NCBI RefSeq assembly: GCF_036195325.1
Contig: NZ_CP108101.1
Location: 4,092,001-4,156,000, forward strand
Source of the DNA: Streptomyces sp. NBC_00234
GTDB taxonomy: Bacteria > Actinomycetota > Actinomycetes > Streptomycetales > Streptomycetaceae
Direction of reading: 5' to 3'
Length of the DNA stretch: 64,000 nucleotides
The position numbers were made by a program, and so were the translations under genes. Under the pieces are notes generated by a model that did no database searches, was not told where the DNA came from, and worked only from the letters and a program-made list of their open reading frames with translations. Positions 36,642 through 44,695 of this stretch are shown here, piece after piece (positions within the stretch are counted from its first letter, which is position 1; every line of letters starts with the position of its first letter).

Positions 36642-38084
36642 GTGCCGAACGCCAAGGAAGACAACGCCAGTGCACTGAGCCAGGTGCAGCACCGCGCAGT
36701 CAGTGAACTGCTGCGAGTGTCCCCGGTCGCCGACGACCTCGCCCGCCGATTCCAGGAGGCCGGATTCAGCCTCGCCCTGGTCGGTGGCTCGGTCCGCGAC
36801 GCGCTGCTCGGCAGGCTCGGAAACGACCTGGACTTCACGACCGACGCCCGCCCCGAGGACGTACTGAAGATCGTCCGGCCGTGGGCGGACTCGGTGTGGG
36901 AGGTCGGAATCGCCTTCGGCACGGTCGGGTCCCAGAAGGACGGGTACCAGATCGAGGTCACGACGTACCGGTCGGAGGCGTACGACAGGACCTCGCGCAA
37001 GCCCGAGGTCTCTTACGGCGACTCCATCGAGGACGACCTCGTGCGTCGGGACTTCACGGTCAACGCGATGGCTGTCGCGCTGCCGCAGAAGGAGTTCATC
37101 GACCCGCACGACGGCCTGAAGGACCTTGCCGAGCGCGTGCTGCGGACCCCGGGTACCCCGGAGGAGTCGTTCTCCGACGACCCGCTGCGCATGCTGCGCG
37201 CTGCGCGGTTCGCCGCGCAGCTGGACTTCGAGGTGGCCCCCGAGGTCGTCGCGGCGATGACCGACATGGCTGGGCGCATCGAGATCGTCTCGGCGGAGCG
37301 GGTCCGCGAAGAGCTCAACAAGCTGCTTCTCTCCGCGCACCCGCGCAAGGGACTGGGGCTGCTGGTCGACACGGGCCTGGCGGACCACGTGATGCCGGAG
37401 CTTCCCGCGCTGCGGCTGGAGAGTGACGAGCATCACCGCCACAAGGACGTCTACGAGCATTCGCTGACCGTTCTCGAGCAGGCCATCGATCTGGAGGAGG
37501 ACGGGCCTGACCTCGTACTGAGGATCGCTGCCCTGCTGCACGACATCGGTAAGCCGAGGACACGTCGTTTCGAGAAGGACGGCCGGGTCTCGTTCCACCA
37601 CCACGAGGTGGTCGGCGCGAAGATGACCAAGAAGCGGATGACCGACCTCAAGTACTCCAACGACATGGTCAGGGACGTCTCGAAGCTCGTGGAACTGCAT
37701 CTGCGCTTCCACGGTTACGGCGACGGGGAGTGGACCGACTCGGCGGTCCGCAGGTACGTGCGTGACGCCGGCCCGCTACTGGAGCGTCTGCACAAGCTGA
37801 CCCGTTCGGACTGCACCACGCGCAACAAGCGCAAGGCGAACGCTCTCTCGCGGACCTATGACGGCCTTGAGGAGCGCATTGCGCAGTTGCAGGAGCAGGA
37901 GGAGCTGGATTCGATCCGGCCCGACCTGGACGGCAACGAGATCATGAAGATCCTGGGTGTGGGTCCGGGGCCGGTGATCGGCAAGGCGTACACGTTCCTG
38001 CTGGAGCTGCGGCTGGAGAACGGGCCGATGGAGCGAGACACGGCGATCGCCGCGCTCAAGGACTGGTGGGCGACGCAGAGCTAG
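36642..38084 (+). CDS. pcnA: CCA-adding enzyme / tRNA nucleotidyltransferase with HD domain
   Basis: 480 residues from the GTG at 36642; GTG 36621 is an alternative. Neither has an SD, and TACCCT eight bases before 36642 suggests a leaderless start. The nucleotidyltransferase head has GGSVRDALLG (48-57) and DLDFTT (62-67). The RNA-binding region has EESFSDDPLRMLRAARF. The HD domain carries LLHDIGKPRTR near residue 295. It adds or repairs CCA ends of tRNAs. The Mycobacterium homologue pcnA also neighbours the murJ cluster, in the same orientation relative to it. Confidence 0.93.
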   Translation: MPNAKEDNASALSQVQHRAVSELLRVSPVADDLARRFQEAGFSLALVGGSVRDALLGRLGNDLDFTTDARPEDVLKIVRPWADSVWEVGIAFGTVGSQKDGYQIEVTTYRSEAYDRTSRKPEVSYGDSIEDDLVRRDFTVNAMAVALPQKEFIDPHDGLKDLAERVLRTPGTPEESFSDDPLRMLRAARFAAQLDFEVAPEVVAAMTDMAGRIEIVSAERVREELNKLLLSAHPRKGLGLLVDTGLADHVMPELPALRLESDEHHRHKDVYEHSLTVLEQAIDLEEDGPDLVLRIAALLHDIGKPRTRRFEKDGRVSFHHHEVVGAKMTKKRMTDLKYSNDMVRDVSKLVELHLRFHGYGDGEWTDSAVRRYVRDAGPLLERLHKLTRSDCTTRNKRKANALSRTYDGLEERIAQLQEQEELDSIRPDLDGNEIMKILGVGPGPVIGKAYTFLLELRLENGPMERDTAIAALKDWWATQS

Positions 38085-38090
38085 CTGATG

Positions 38091-38132
38091 CCGGCGCGGG
38101 TCATGTTTCACGTGAAACATGACCCGCGCCGG
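38091..38132. terminator. 42-bp palindrome centred on a parS (pcnA 3' end)
   Basis: Two 21-base arms (38091-38111 and 38112-38132) pair perfectly with no spacer; the centre is the parS 14-mer. It starts six bases past the pcnA stop and is followed by TTTCG, so it could work as a terminator as well as a ParB site. Confidence 0.75.
38105..38118. other. parS site
   Basis: Perfect GTTTCACGTGAAAC, centre of the 42-bp palindrome at 38091-38132. Confidence 0.96.
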
Positions 38133-38135
38133 TTT

Positions 38136-38177
38136 CGTCGAAGGGCGCTGTTTCACGTGAAACAGCGCCCTTCGACG
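38136..38177. terminator. Second 42-bp palindrome centred on a parS (MFS gene 3' end)
   Basis: Two perfect 21-base arms (38136-38156 and 38157-38177), centred on the parS, ending directly against the stop codon of the minus-strand MFS gene. Only three bases separate it from the first palindrome. Confidence 0.75.
38150..38163. other. parS site
   Basis: Perfect GTTTCACGTGAAAC, centre of the palindrome at 38136-38177; 45 bases from the previous parS. Confidence 0.96.
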
Positions 38178-39455
38178 TCAGGTGGAGCCGCTCAGTACTC
38201 CCCCGACTCGCCTCCACCGGAACAGGGCCACGGAGACGGCTGCGTAGAGCACGGCCACTCCGACCACCACGACGACAGATCGTCCGTCAGCGGGCAGCAG
38301 TAGAGCGGACATCCCCGCTGCGGCGACGAAGGCCACATTGAACAGGACGTCGTAGAGGGAGAAGACCCTGCCGCGGAAGGCGTCGTCCACGGAGGTCTGC
38401 ACCACCGTGTCCGTGGCGATCTTCGCCCCCTGGGTGACGAGGCCGAGAAGGAACGCCGCGATCAGCATCGGCCCGATGACGAAGGACAGTCCCAGGGCCG
38501 GTTCCAGGACGGCCGCCATGCCCGCGCAGAGAGCTATCCAGCCGTACCGGCCCAGCCGGGCCACGGCCCAGGGGGTCACCACCGCAGCCACGAAGAACCC
38601 CGCCGCGGAAGCTCCCAGCGCGAGTCCGAGCAGAGCCAGTCCATCGGACTCGGTGTCGGACCAGGCGTACCGGCAGAGCATCAGCACCATCACGGTCAGC
38701 GCCCCGTAGCAGAAGCGCATCACCGTCATGGCTGCCAGAGCGCGGGCCGCGTCCTTCCGCTCGGCCAGATGGCGCAGTCCGGCGACGAGGCCGCGGGCCG
38801 TGGTGGCCAGTGCCTCGCGAAGCCGCAGATGGTTCGCCGCGTCCGGGCCCAGCAGTCGCCGCGGCAGGCTGAGTGACGTCACGGCCGAGACGAGGTAGAG
38901 CGTCGCGCCCAGCATGACCACCGCGGCGTCGGACCCGTCGGCCACCAGTCGCACGGCGAAGGCGAGCCCGCCGCCGGCGGCGGCAGCCAGCGTTCCGGCC
39001 GTCGGCGAGAGGGAGTTGGCGATGACGAGCCGGTCGGCGTCGACCACGCGTGGGAGTGCCGCGGACAGCCCGGCGAGTACGAAGCGATTGACCGCTGTGA
39101 CGCAGAGGGCGGAGGCGTAGAACAGCCAGGTGGGTACGGAGCTGAGAATCAGCAGAGCCGTGCAGCAGGCGAGTACGGCCCGCAACAGGTTCCCGTACAG
39201 GAAGACCTGACGGCGCGGCCAGCGGTCCAGGAGGACGCCGGCGAAAGGGCCGACCAGTGAGTACGGCAGCAGCAGCACCGCCATGGCGGAGGCGATGGCG
39301 GCGGGCGTCGCCTGGTTCTCCGGGGAGAAGACGACATGCGTGGCGAGAGCGACCTGATAGACGCCGTCCGCCGACTGGGAGAGAAGCCGTACGGCGAGAA
39401 GGCGACGGAAGTTCCGAAGGCGCAGGAGTACGCGCAGATCACGCACGACAGGCAT
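38178..39455 (-). CDS. MFS transporter
   Basis: 425 residues from an ATG at 39455 (start MPVVRDLRVLLRLRNFRRLL). About 12 membrane helices with an MFS_1/MFS_3-type N-terminus and the loop-2 motif GPFAGVLLDRWPRRQV (residues about 65-80). Likely an exporter; substrate unknown. SD is weak. An earlier in-frame start would fall inside the ino1 terminator hairpin. Confidence 0.88.
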   Translation of the reverse strand: MPVVRDLRVLLRLRNFRRLLAVRLLSQSADGVYQVALATHVVFSPENQATPAAIASAMAVLLLPYSLVGPFAGVLLDRWPRRQVFLYGNLLRAVLACCTALLILSSVPTWLFYASALCVTAVNRFVLAGLSAALPRVVDADRLVIANSLSPTAGTLAAAAGGGLAFAVRLVADGSDAAVVMLGATLYLVSAVTSLSLPRRLLGPDAANHLRLREALATTARGLVAGLRHLAERKDAARALAAMTVMRFCYGALTVMVLMLCRYAWSDTESDGLALLGLALGASAAGFFVAAVVTPWAVARLGRYGWIALCAGMAAVLEPALGLSFVIGPMLIAAFLLGLVTQGAKIATDTVVQTSVDDAFRGRVFSLYDVLFNVAFVAAAGMSALLLPADGRSVVVVVGVAVLYAAVSVALFRWRRVGGVLSGST

Positions 39456-39470
39456 GTGAACAAGCGTCAC

Positions 39471-39517
39471 ACATGTTGAGGGTCCCCGGGCGGATTGCCC
39501 GGGGACCCTCAACATGT
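39471..39517 (-). terminator. ino1 terminator
   Basis: A perfect 21-bp stem (39471-39491 with 39497-39517) around the five-base loop GGATT, directly between ino1 and the MFS gene. Confidence 0.92.
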
Positions 39518-39577
39518 GGAAGGGGAGGAGCGTTACCGCTCATCGCCCCGGTGAGGCTGTGTGCCGTGAACGGCTGC

Positions 39578-40660
39578 TCAGCGCTCGACCTCGCCAGCGA
39601 TGAACTTCTCGACGTTGGCAGCGGCCTCGTCGTCGAAGTACTGCACCGGCGGGGACTTCATGAAGTACGAGGACGCGGAGAGGATCGGGCCGCCGATGCC
39701 GCGGTCCTTGGCGATCTTCGCTGCGCGCACGGCGTCGATGATGACACCGGCGGAGTTCGGGGAGTCCCACACCTCGAGCTTGTACTCGAGGTTCAGCGGA
39801 ACGTCGCCGAAGGCGCGGCCCTCGAGGCGCACGTACGCCCACTTGCGGTCGTCCAGCCAGGCCACGTAGTCCGACGGGCCGATGTGGACGTTGTCCGCAC
39901 CCAGCTCGCGGTCACGGATCTGCGAGGTGACGGCCTGCGTCTTCGAGATCTTCTTGGACTCCAGGCGCTCACGCTCGAGCATGTTCTTGAAGTCCATGTT
40001 GCCGCCGACGTTCAGCTGCATCGTGCGGTCCAGGACGACACCGCGGTCCTCGAACAGCTTCGCCATCACGCGGTGCGTGATGGTGGCGCCGACCTGGGAC
40101 TTGATGTCGTCGCCGACGATCGGGACACCGGCCTCGGTGAACTTGTCCGCCCACTCCTTGGTGCCGGCGATGAAGACCGGGAGAGCGTTGACGAACGCGA
40201 CCTTGGCGTCGATGGCGCACTGCGCGTAGAACTTCGCAGCGACCTCGGAACCGACGGGCAGGTAGCAGACGAGGACGTCGACCTGCTTGTCCTTGAGGAC
40301 CTGGACGATGTCGACCGGGGCCTCCGTGGACTCCTCGATCGTCTGGCGGTAGTACTTGCCCAGACCGTCGTGGGTGTGGCCGCGCTGAACGGTCACGCCC
40401 GTGTTCGGCACATCGGCGATCTTGATGGTGTTGTTCTCGCTGGCGCCGATGGCGTCCGCGAGGTCGAGGCCGACCTTCTTCGCGTCGACGTCGAAGGCGG
40501 CGACGAACTCGACGTCACCGACGTGGTACTCGCCGAACTGGACGTGCATCAGACCGGGCACCTTGCCGGCCGGATCGGCGTCCTTGTAGTACTCGACGCC
40601 CTGCACCAGCGAGGCGGCGCAGTTGCCCACGCCAACGATGGCTACGCGAACCGAACCCAT
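39578..40660 (-). CDS. ino1: Inositol-3-phosphate synthase
   Basis: 360 residues, the short actinobacterial type. NAD-binding motif VAIVGVGNCAASL at 7-19; conserved GDDIKSQVGAT and the KLEVWDSPNSAG segment near the active site. It converts glucose 6-phosphate to inositol 3-phosphate, for mycothiol and phosphoinositides. The next upstream gene on the same strand is a PadR regulator. I recall that in S. coelicolor such a neighbouring regulator controls inositol synthesis, which I cannot verify here. Confidence 0.97.
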   Translation of the reverse strand: MGSVRVAIVGVGNCAASLVQGVEYYKDADPAGKVPGLMHVQFGEYHVGDVEFVAAFDVDAKKVGLDLADAIGASENNTIKIADVPNTGVTVQRGHTHDGLGKYYRQTIEESTEAPVDIVQVLKDKQVDVLVCYLPVGSEVAAKFYAQCAIDAKVAFVNALPVFIAGTKEWADKFTEAGVPIVGDDIKSQVGATITHRVMAKLFEDRGVVLDRTMQLNVGGNMDFKNMLERERLESKKISKTQAVTSQIRDRELGADNVHIGPSDYVAWLDDRKWAYVRLEGRAFGDVPLNLEYKLEVWDSPNSAGVIIDAVRAAKIAKDRGIGGPILSASSYFMKSPPVQYFDDEAAANVEKFIAGEVER

Positions 40661-40721
40661 GCCGATTGCTCCCTGTGTGTTCTCGGTGTTCCCCGTAGGG
40701 CCTTGCGGACCTGCGGGGTTT

Positions 40722-41429
40722 TCACTTGGTGGTGTCGTCGGACGGATCCGGCAGGGTGGAATCCCGGTGCCGGGGCAGGCCGCCCGTCTCTCCTGATGTG
40801 TCCTGTTGAGCGGAACCTTCGGTCGGGGACCTTCGCTGATCCCGTCCCGACCGCTCGCTCTCGATGAGCTCGTTCAGCCAGCGAACTTCGCGCTCCACGG
40901 ACTCCATGCCGTGTCGCTGCAGCTCAAGCGTGTAGTCGTCGAGTCGTTCACGGGTGCGGGCGAGCGAGGCGCGCATCTTCTCGAGGCGCTCCTCAAGCCT
41001 GCTGCGGCGACCCTCCAGCACACGCATCCGTACGTCTCGCTCCGTCTGACCGAAGAAGGCGAAACGAGCGGCGAAGTGCTCGTCCTCCCAGGCATCGGGG
41101 CCGGTGTGCGAGAGCAGCTCCTCGAAGTGCTCCTTACCTTCTGCCGTCAACCGGTAGACGATCTTGGCCCGGCGTCCTGCGAGTGAAGACGCGGGAGCGA
41201 CCGCCCGGCCCGTGGCGGGAGGAAGGTCTGCCGGAGCATTTCCCGGCTCCTCGATCAACCAGCCATGGGCGACCAGCGTCTTGAGGCAGGGATAGAGAGT
41301 GCCGTAACTGAAGGCGCGGAAGATCCCCAGCGAGGTGTTGAGGCGCTTGCGCAGCTCGTACCCATGCATCGGGGATTCGCGGAGCAGGCCGAGTACGGCG
41401 AATTCGAGGATGCCTGAGCGTCTGCTCAC
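40722..41429 (-). CDS. PadR-family transcriptional regulator
   Basis: 235 residues from the GTG at 41429 (AGGAGG SD). Winged HTH of the PadR type at 1-100 (LEFAVLGLLRESPMHGYELRKRL; FSYGTLYPCLKTL), an acidic and basic helical C-terminal dimer domain, and a disordered tail. It is 61 bases before ino1, so ino1 is the probable target or operon partner. A perfect 33-base operator sits at the start of its own transcript, which fits autorepression. Confidence 0.88.
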   Translation of the reverse strand: MSRRSGILEFAVLGLLRESPMHGYELRKRLNTSLGIFRAFSYGTLYPCLKTLVAHGWLIEEPGNAPADLPPATGRAVAPASSLAGRRAKIVYRLTAEGKEHFEELLSHTGPDAWEDEHFAARFAFFGQTERDVRMRVLEGRRSRLEERLEKMRASLARTRERLDDYTLELQRHGMESVEREVRWLNELIESERSGRDQRRSPTEGSAQQDTSGETGGLPRHRDSTLPDPSDDTTK

Positions 41430-41487
41430 CTTCGCCTCCTCTTCCTTCTCCGTGTGCTCCGGCGGAGCTCTTCGGTGCGACGTATGC

Positions 41488-41546
41488 CGTGCTGATGTAT
41501 CGACTCGATACATCAGCACGATAGATCGGTCTGCTCGCTTCGACAA
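41488..41546 (-). promoter_or_regulatory. padR promoter with 16-bp palindromic operator
   Basis: On minus: -35 TTGTCG (41546-41541), 17 bases, -10 TATCGT (41523-41518). The operator is a perfect inverted repeat, CGTGCTGATGTATCGA (41488-41503), C, then its complement (41505-41520). It overlaps the -10 and the start site, the position of a repressor. The promoter is by inspection; the repeat is exact. Confidence 0.75.
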
Positions 41547-41656
41547 GGGCGACCTTCGTGAGCGGCGTCACATCACCAATTCGTAGGAAGCGACTTGCGT
41601 TATTTGGGGTGAACTTCGGCGCTAGGGGGGTTTTGACCGTGCGTAGTCTGGGCGGC

Positions 41657-41812
41657 ATGCAGACCACCGGGAACCGTGCGGCGCTCCCGAGCGTCAGTCT
41701 TCGCGGACTGCCGGATGCGCTGCGGATGAGCCCTCCGCAGGGTTTGTCCGTAATTCGGGGGGACCGGATCTCAACTGCCGCTTCCAGGCGCTCTCGCCTG
41801 CCCGAGGAGTAG
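41657..41812 (+). CDS. Possible leaderless small peptide upstream of the PBP
   Basis: A 51-codon frame (MQTTGNRAALPS...) whose ATG lies seven bases after TAGTCT (41644-41649), the spacing of Streptomyces leaderless transcripts, and which stops seven bases before the PBP start. Third-position GC looks elevated but not conclusive. I recognise no homologue. It may instead be PBP leader. Confidence 0.28.
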   Translation: MQTTGNRAALPSVSLRGLPDALRMSPPQGLSVIRGDRISTAASRRSRLPEE

Positions 41813-41819
41813 TCGTTCG

Positions 41820-44555
41820 ATGAGCGAGCACCGTCGCAAAACGTCGCAACCGCAAGGTGGCGGACGCGCAGCGGCCAGACGAGCCGCCCAGCCTGCAGGA
41901 CGTCGCGCAGCACCGTCACGCAGAGTAAGTAATGAATCACCTTCGGAGCCGTACGGCGAGGAACGCCAGTACGGCAGTCGTGCCGAAGCCCGTCGAGCCG
42001 CCCAGCGCGGCGGACGCCGCAGGGGACCCGAGGAGCTCAGCTCCGGAGCCGGCGGCGGTGGCCGCCGGCGCGGTGGAGGCGGTGGGGGTGGCCACGAAGG
42101 CCCCGGCCGCGGCCGGGGCGGCGCAGGTGGCTACCCGGCGAAGAAGCGCTTCATCGACTACCCGCGCTCCGGGAAGTACGGCTTCCGTCGCTGGGTGCCG
42201 TCCTGGAAGCTCGTCTCGGGTGTGTGTCTCAGCTTCCTCGGTCTTCTGATGGGCGTGGCCGGAGTCGCGTACGCGATGGTCGTGCCGCCCAAGGTGAGCG
42301 ATGCGGCCAAGGCGCAGAACAACGTCTACTACTGGGAGGACGGCACACAGCTGGCCGCGACCGGTGGTGAGGTCAACCGTCAGGTGATCAGCTACGAGCA
42401 GATCCCCGAGGCGATGCGCGACGCCGTCATCTCGGCCGAGAACAAGACGTTCGAGGACGACAAGGGCATCGACCCGATGGGTATCGCCCGAGCCTTGTTC
42501 AACATGGCCAAGGGCGGTGAAACCCAGGGCGGCTCGACGATCACCCAGCAGTACGTGAAGAACTCGATGCTCTCCCAGGACCAGACCCTGAGCCGGAAGT
42601 TCAAGGAGCTCTTCATCACCCTGAAGGTCGGCGGGGAGATGGACAAGCGTGACGTCATGGCCGGCTACCTCAACGTCTCGTACTACGGCCGGGGCGCCTG
42701 GGGACTTCAGGCGGCAGCGCGTACGTACTACGACAAGGACGCCACGGACCTGACCCCGAGCGAGTGCGCCTTCCTGGCCACGCTGCTCAAGGGCGCGACC
42801 TACTTCGACCCGGCGGGTGTCCCCGAGGTCGACCCCCACAAGGCCACGAAGGCCAAGAACAGGGCGCGGGCGGAGGACCGCTGGAAGTGGATCCTCGACG
42901 AGGAGGTCAAGGACAACAGGATGGAGGAAGCGGAGCGCGTCACGTACGACACGTTCCCCATGCCTGTTGCGCCCAAGAAGAACGCCCAGCTGGGCGGTCA
43001 GACCGGCTACCTCGTCGACCTCGCCAAGTCGTACGTCCTCAACAACACCGACGTGACCTCGCAGGAGCTCGCCCGGGGCGGGTACGAGATCTTCACGACC
43101 TTCAAGAAGGACAAGGTCAAGCAGCTCCAGAAGGCCGTCGAGGACGTGGACTCCGCGAACATCGACCCGAAGAAGCGTCCCACCAAGGACACCCACGTCG
43201 AGTTCGGTGGGGCGTCGATCGACACGAGCACCGGAGCCATCGTCGCCACGTACGGCGGCCGGGACGCGACCGAGCACTACACCAACAACGCCGACCCGAC
43301 CGGTGCCCAGGTGGGCTCGACCTTCAAGCCCTTCGTGCTGGCCGCCGCGATGCAGTACGGGAAGCGTGACCCCAAGCTCGGCGAGGAGCAGAGCCTGGCG
43401 GAACGCACGCCGGTCTCCCCGAAGAGCGTCTACAACGGTGACAACCTCCTGAAGATCACGGACTACAAGGGCGAGATCTGGGAGAACGACGACGGGGAGC
43501 AGTGGCGGCAGACCAACGACGGTGACCATTCCTACGGCGACATCGACCTGCGCTACGCCATGGAGCAGTCCGCCAACTCCCCCTACGTACAGCTCGGTAT
43601 GGACGTCGGCACCGACAAGGTGAAGGACGTCGCCATGGCCGTCGGGCTCCGGGACGACGACTACATGGCGAACTCGGAGGTTCCGTCGTTCTCCATCGGT
43701 ACGTCGTCGCCGAGTGCCATCCGGATGGCCGGTGCGTACGCGACGTTCGCCACCAGTGGCATGCAGCGCGAGCCCTTCTCGGTCCTTGAGGTGAAGGAGA
43801 AGGGTGCGCCGATCTTCCAGCACAAGATGAAGCCGAAGCGCGCCCTCGATCCGATCATCGCGGACAACGTCACCGACGTGCTGAAGAACGTCGTCGAGAA
43901 CGGAACGGGTACGCCGGCCAAGCTGCCCGGCCGCGACGTGGCGGGCAAGACGGGTACGACGGACGGCAACAGGTCGGCCTGGTTCGTCGGCTACACCCCG
44001 CAGCTGTCCACCGCCATCAGCATGTTCCGCCTGGACGACAACGAGAAGAACACCAAGCGCGAGTTCCTCAAGATGTTCGGCACCGGTGGCGAGGAGAAGA
44101 TCCACGGCGCTTCGTTCCCCGCGCAGATCTGGCACGAATACATGGCCACGGCCATGAAGGGCATGAAGGTCAAGAACTTCCCGAAGCCGCAGCCGTGGGG
44201 CGACAAGATGTACGGCGGTGGCGCGGCCAGCCCGACGCCGACGCCGACCGTCACCGCTTCGCCGACCCCCTCGGCCGAGCCGTCGACCATGTCGCCGACG
44301 CCGACGCCTTCTTCCCCGACCCCCACGCCGAGTAACACCTGTGGCATCTGGGGTTCGCAGGACTGCAAGGACAACGGCGGTACCAACACCGGTACGGACA
44401 CCGGCGGGACCACGGAGGGAACGACCGACGGAACGACCGACGGAAGCGATACCGCCGGCACCACCGACGGAACCGATACGACCGGCACGACCGACGGAAG
44501 CGGGAACGGCGGGAACGGCAACGGGAACGGCGGGTTCTTCGGGGGCGGCGGATAG
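41820..44555 (+). CDS. Class A penicillin-binding protein (transglycosylase/transpeptidase)
   Basis: 911 residues. A Gly/Arg-rich cytoplasmic N-terminus of about 128, a membrane helix at 131-153, a GT51 glycosyltransferase (about 160-345; catalytic Glu207 in SAENKTFED; GGSTITQQ) and a transpeptidase with SxxK Ser500 (GSTFKPF), SxN at 584-586 (SAN) and KTGTT at 710-714. So all catalytic residues are present. The last 120 residues are a Pro/Thr/Ser then Gly/Thr/Asp-rich external tail with repeated TTDGTDTTG-like units. It polymerises and crosslinks peptidoglycan. The gene is followed by a strong terminator. Confidence 0.96.
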   Translation: MSEHRRKTSQPQGGGRAAARRAAQPAGRRAAPSRRVSNESPSEPYGEERQYGSRAEARRAAQRGGRRRGPEELSSGAGGGGRRRGGGGGGGHEGPGRGRGGAGGYPAKKRFIDYPRSGKYGFRRWVPSWKLVSGVCLSFLGLLMGVAGVAYAMVVPPKVSDAAKAQNNVYYWEDGTQLAATGGEVNRQVISYEQIPEAMRDAVISAENKTFEDDKGIDPMGIARALFNMAKGGETQGGSTITQQYVKNSMLSQDQTLSRKFKELFITLKVGGEMDKRDVMAGYLNVSYYGRGAWGLQAAARTYYDKDATDLTPSECAFLATLLKGATYFDPAGVPEVDPHKATKAKNRARAEDRWKWILDEEVKDNRMEEAERVTYDTFPMPVAPKKNAQLGGQTGYLVDLAKSYVLNNTDVTSQELARGGYEIFTTFKKDKVKQLQKAVEDVDSANIDPKKRPTKDTHVEFGGASIDTSTGAIVATYGGRDATEHYTNNADPTGAQVGSTFKPFVLAAAMQYGKRDPKLGEEQSLAERTPVSPKSVYNGDNLLKITDYKGEIWENDDGEQWRQTNDGDHSYGDIDLRYAMEQSANSPYVQLGMDVGTDKVKDVAMAVGLRDDDYMANSEVPSFSIGTSSPSAIRMAGAYATFATSGMQREPFSVLEVKEKGAPIFQHKMKPKRALDPIIADNVTDVLKNVVENGTGTPAKLPGRDVAGKTGTTDGNRSAWFVGYTPQLSTAISMFRLDDNEKNTKREFLKMFGTGGEEKIHGASFPAQIWHEYMATAMKGMKVKNFPKPQPWGDKMYGGGAASPTPTPTVTASPTPSAEPSTMSPTPTPSSPTPTPSNTCGIWGSQDCKDNGGTNTGTDTGGTTEGTTDGTTDGSDTAGTTDGTDTTGTTDGSGNGGNGNGNGGFFGGGG

Positions 44556-44598
44556 CCTCCGGTAGGACAGCGCCCGGCGACGGGTCTGCCCGAGGACG

Positions 44599-44642
44599 AC
44601 GACGAGGGCCGCCGCACCACCCGGTGCGGCGGCCCTCGTCGT
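44599..44642 (+). terminator. Terminator after the PBP gene
   Basis: A 20-bp perfect stem (44599-44618 with 44623-44642) around the loop ACCC. Confidence 0.9.
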
Positions 44643-44695
44643 GTCCCGGGGCGGGCCACACCGCGCGCACAGTCCCGTACGGCAGGATGTGCGGC

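Noticed and set aside
44200..44550. Tandem repeat array in the PBP tail as a mobile or CRISPR-like repeat
   Set aside because: Repeats follow codon periodicity of a low-complexity protein tail.
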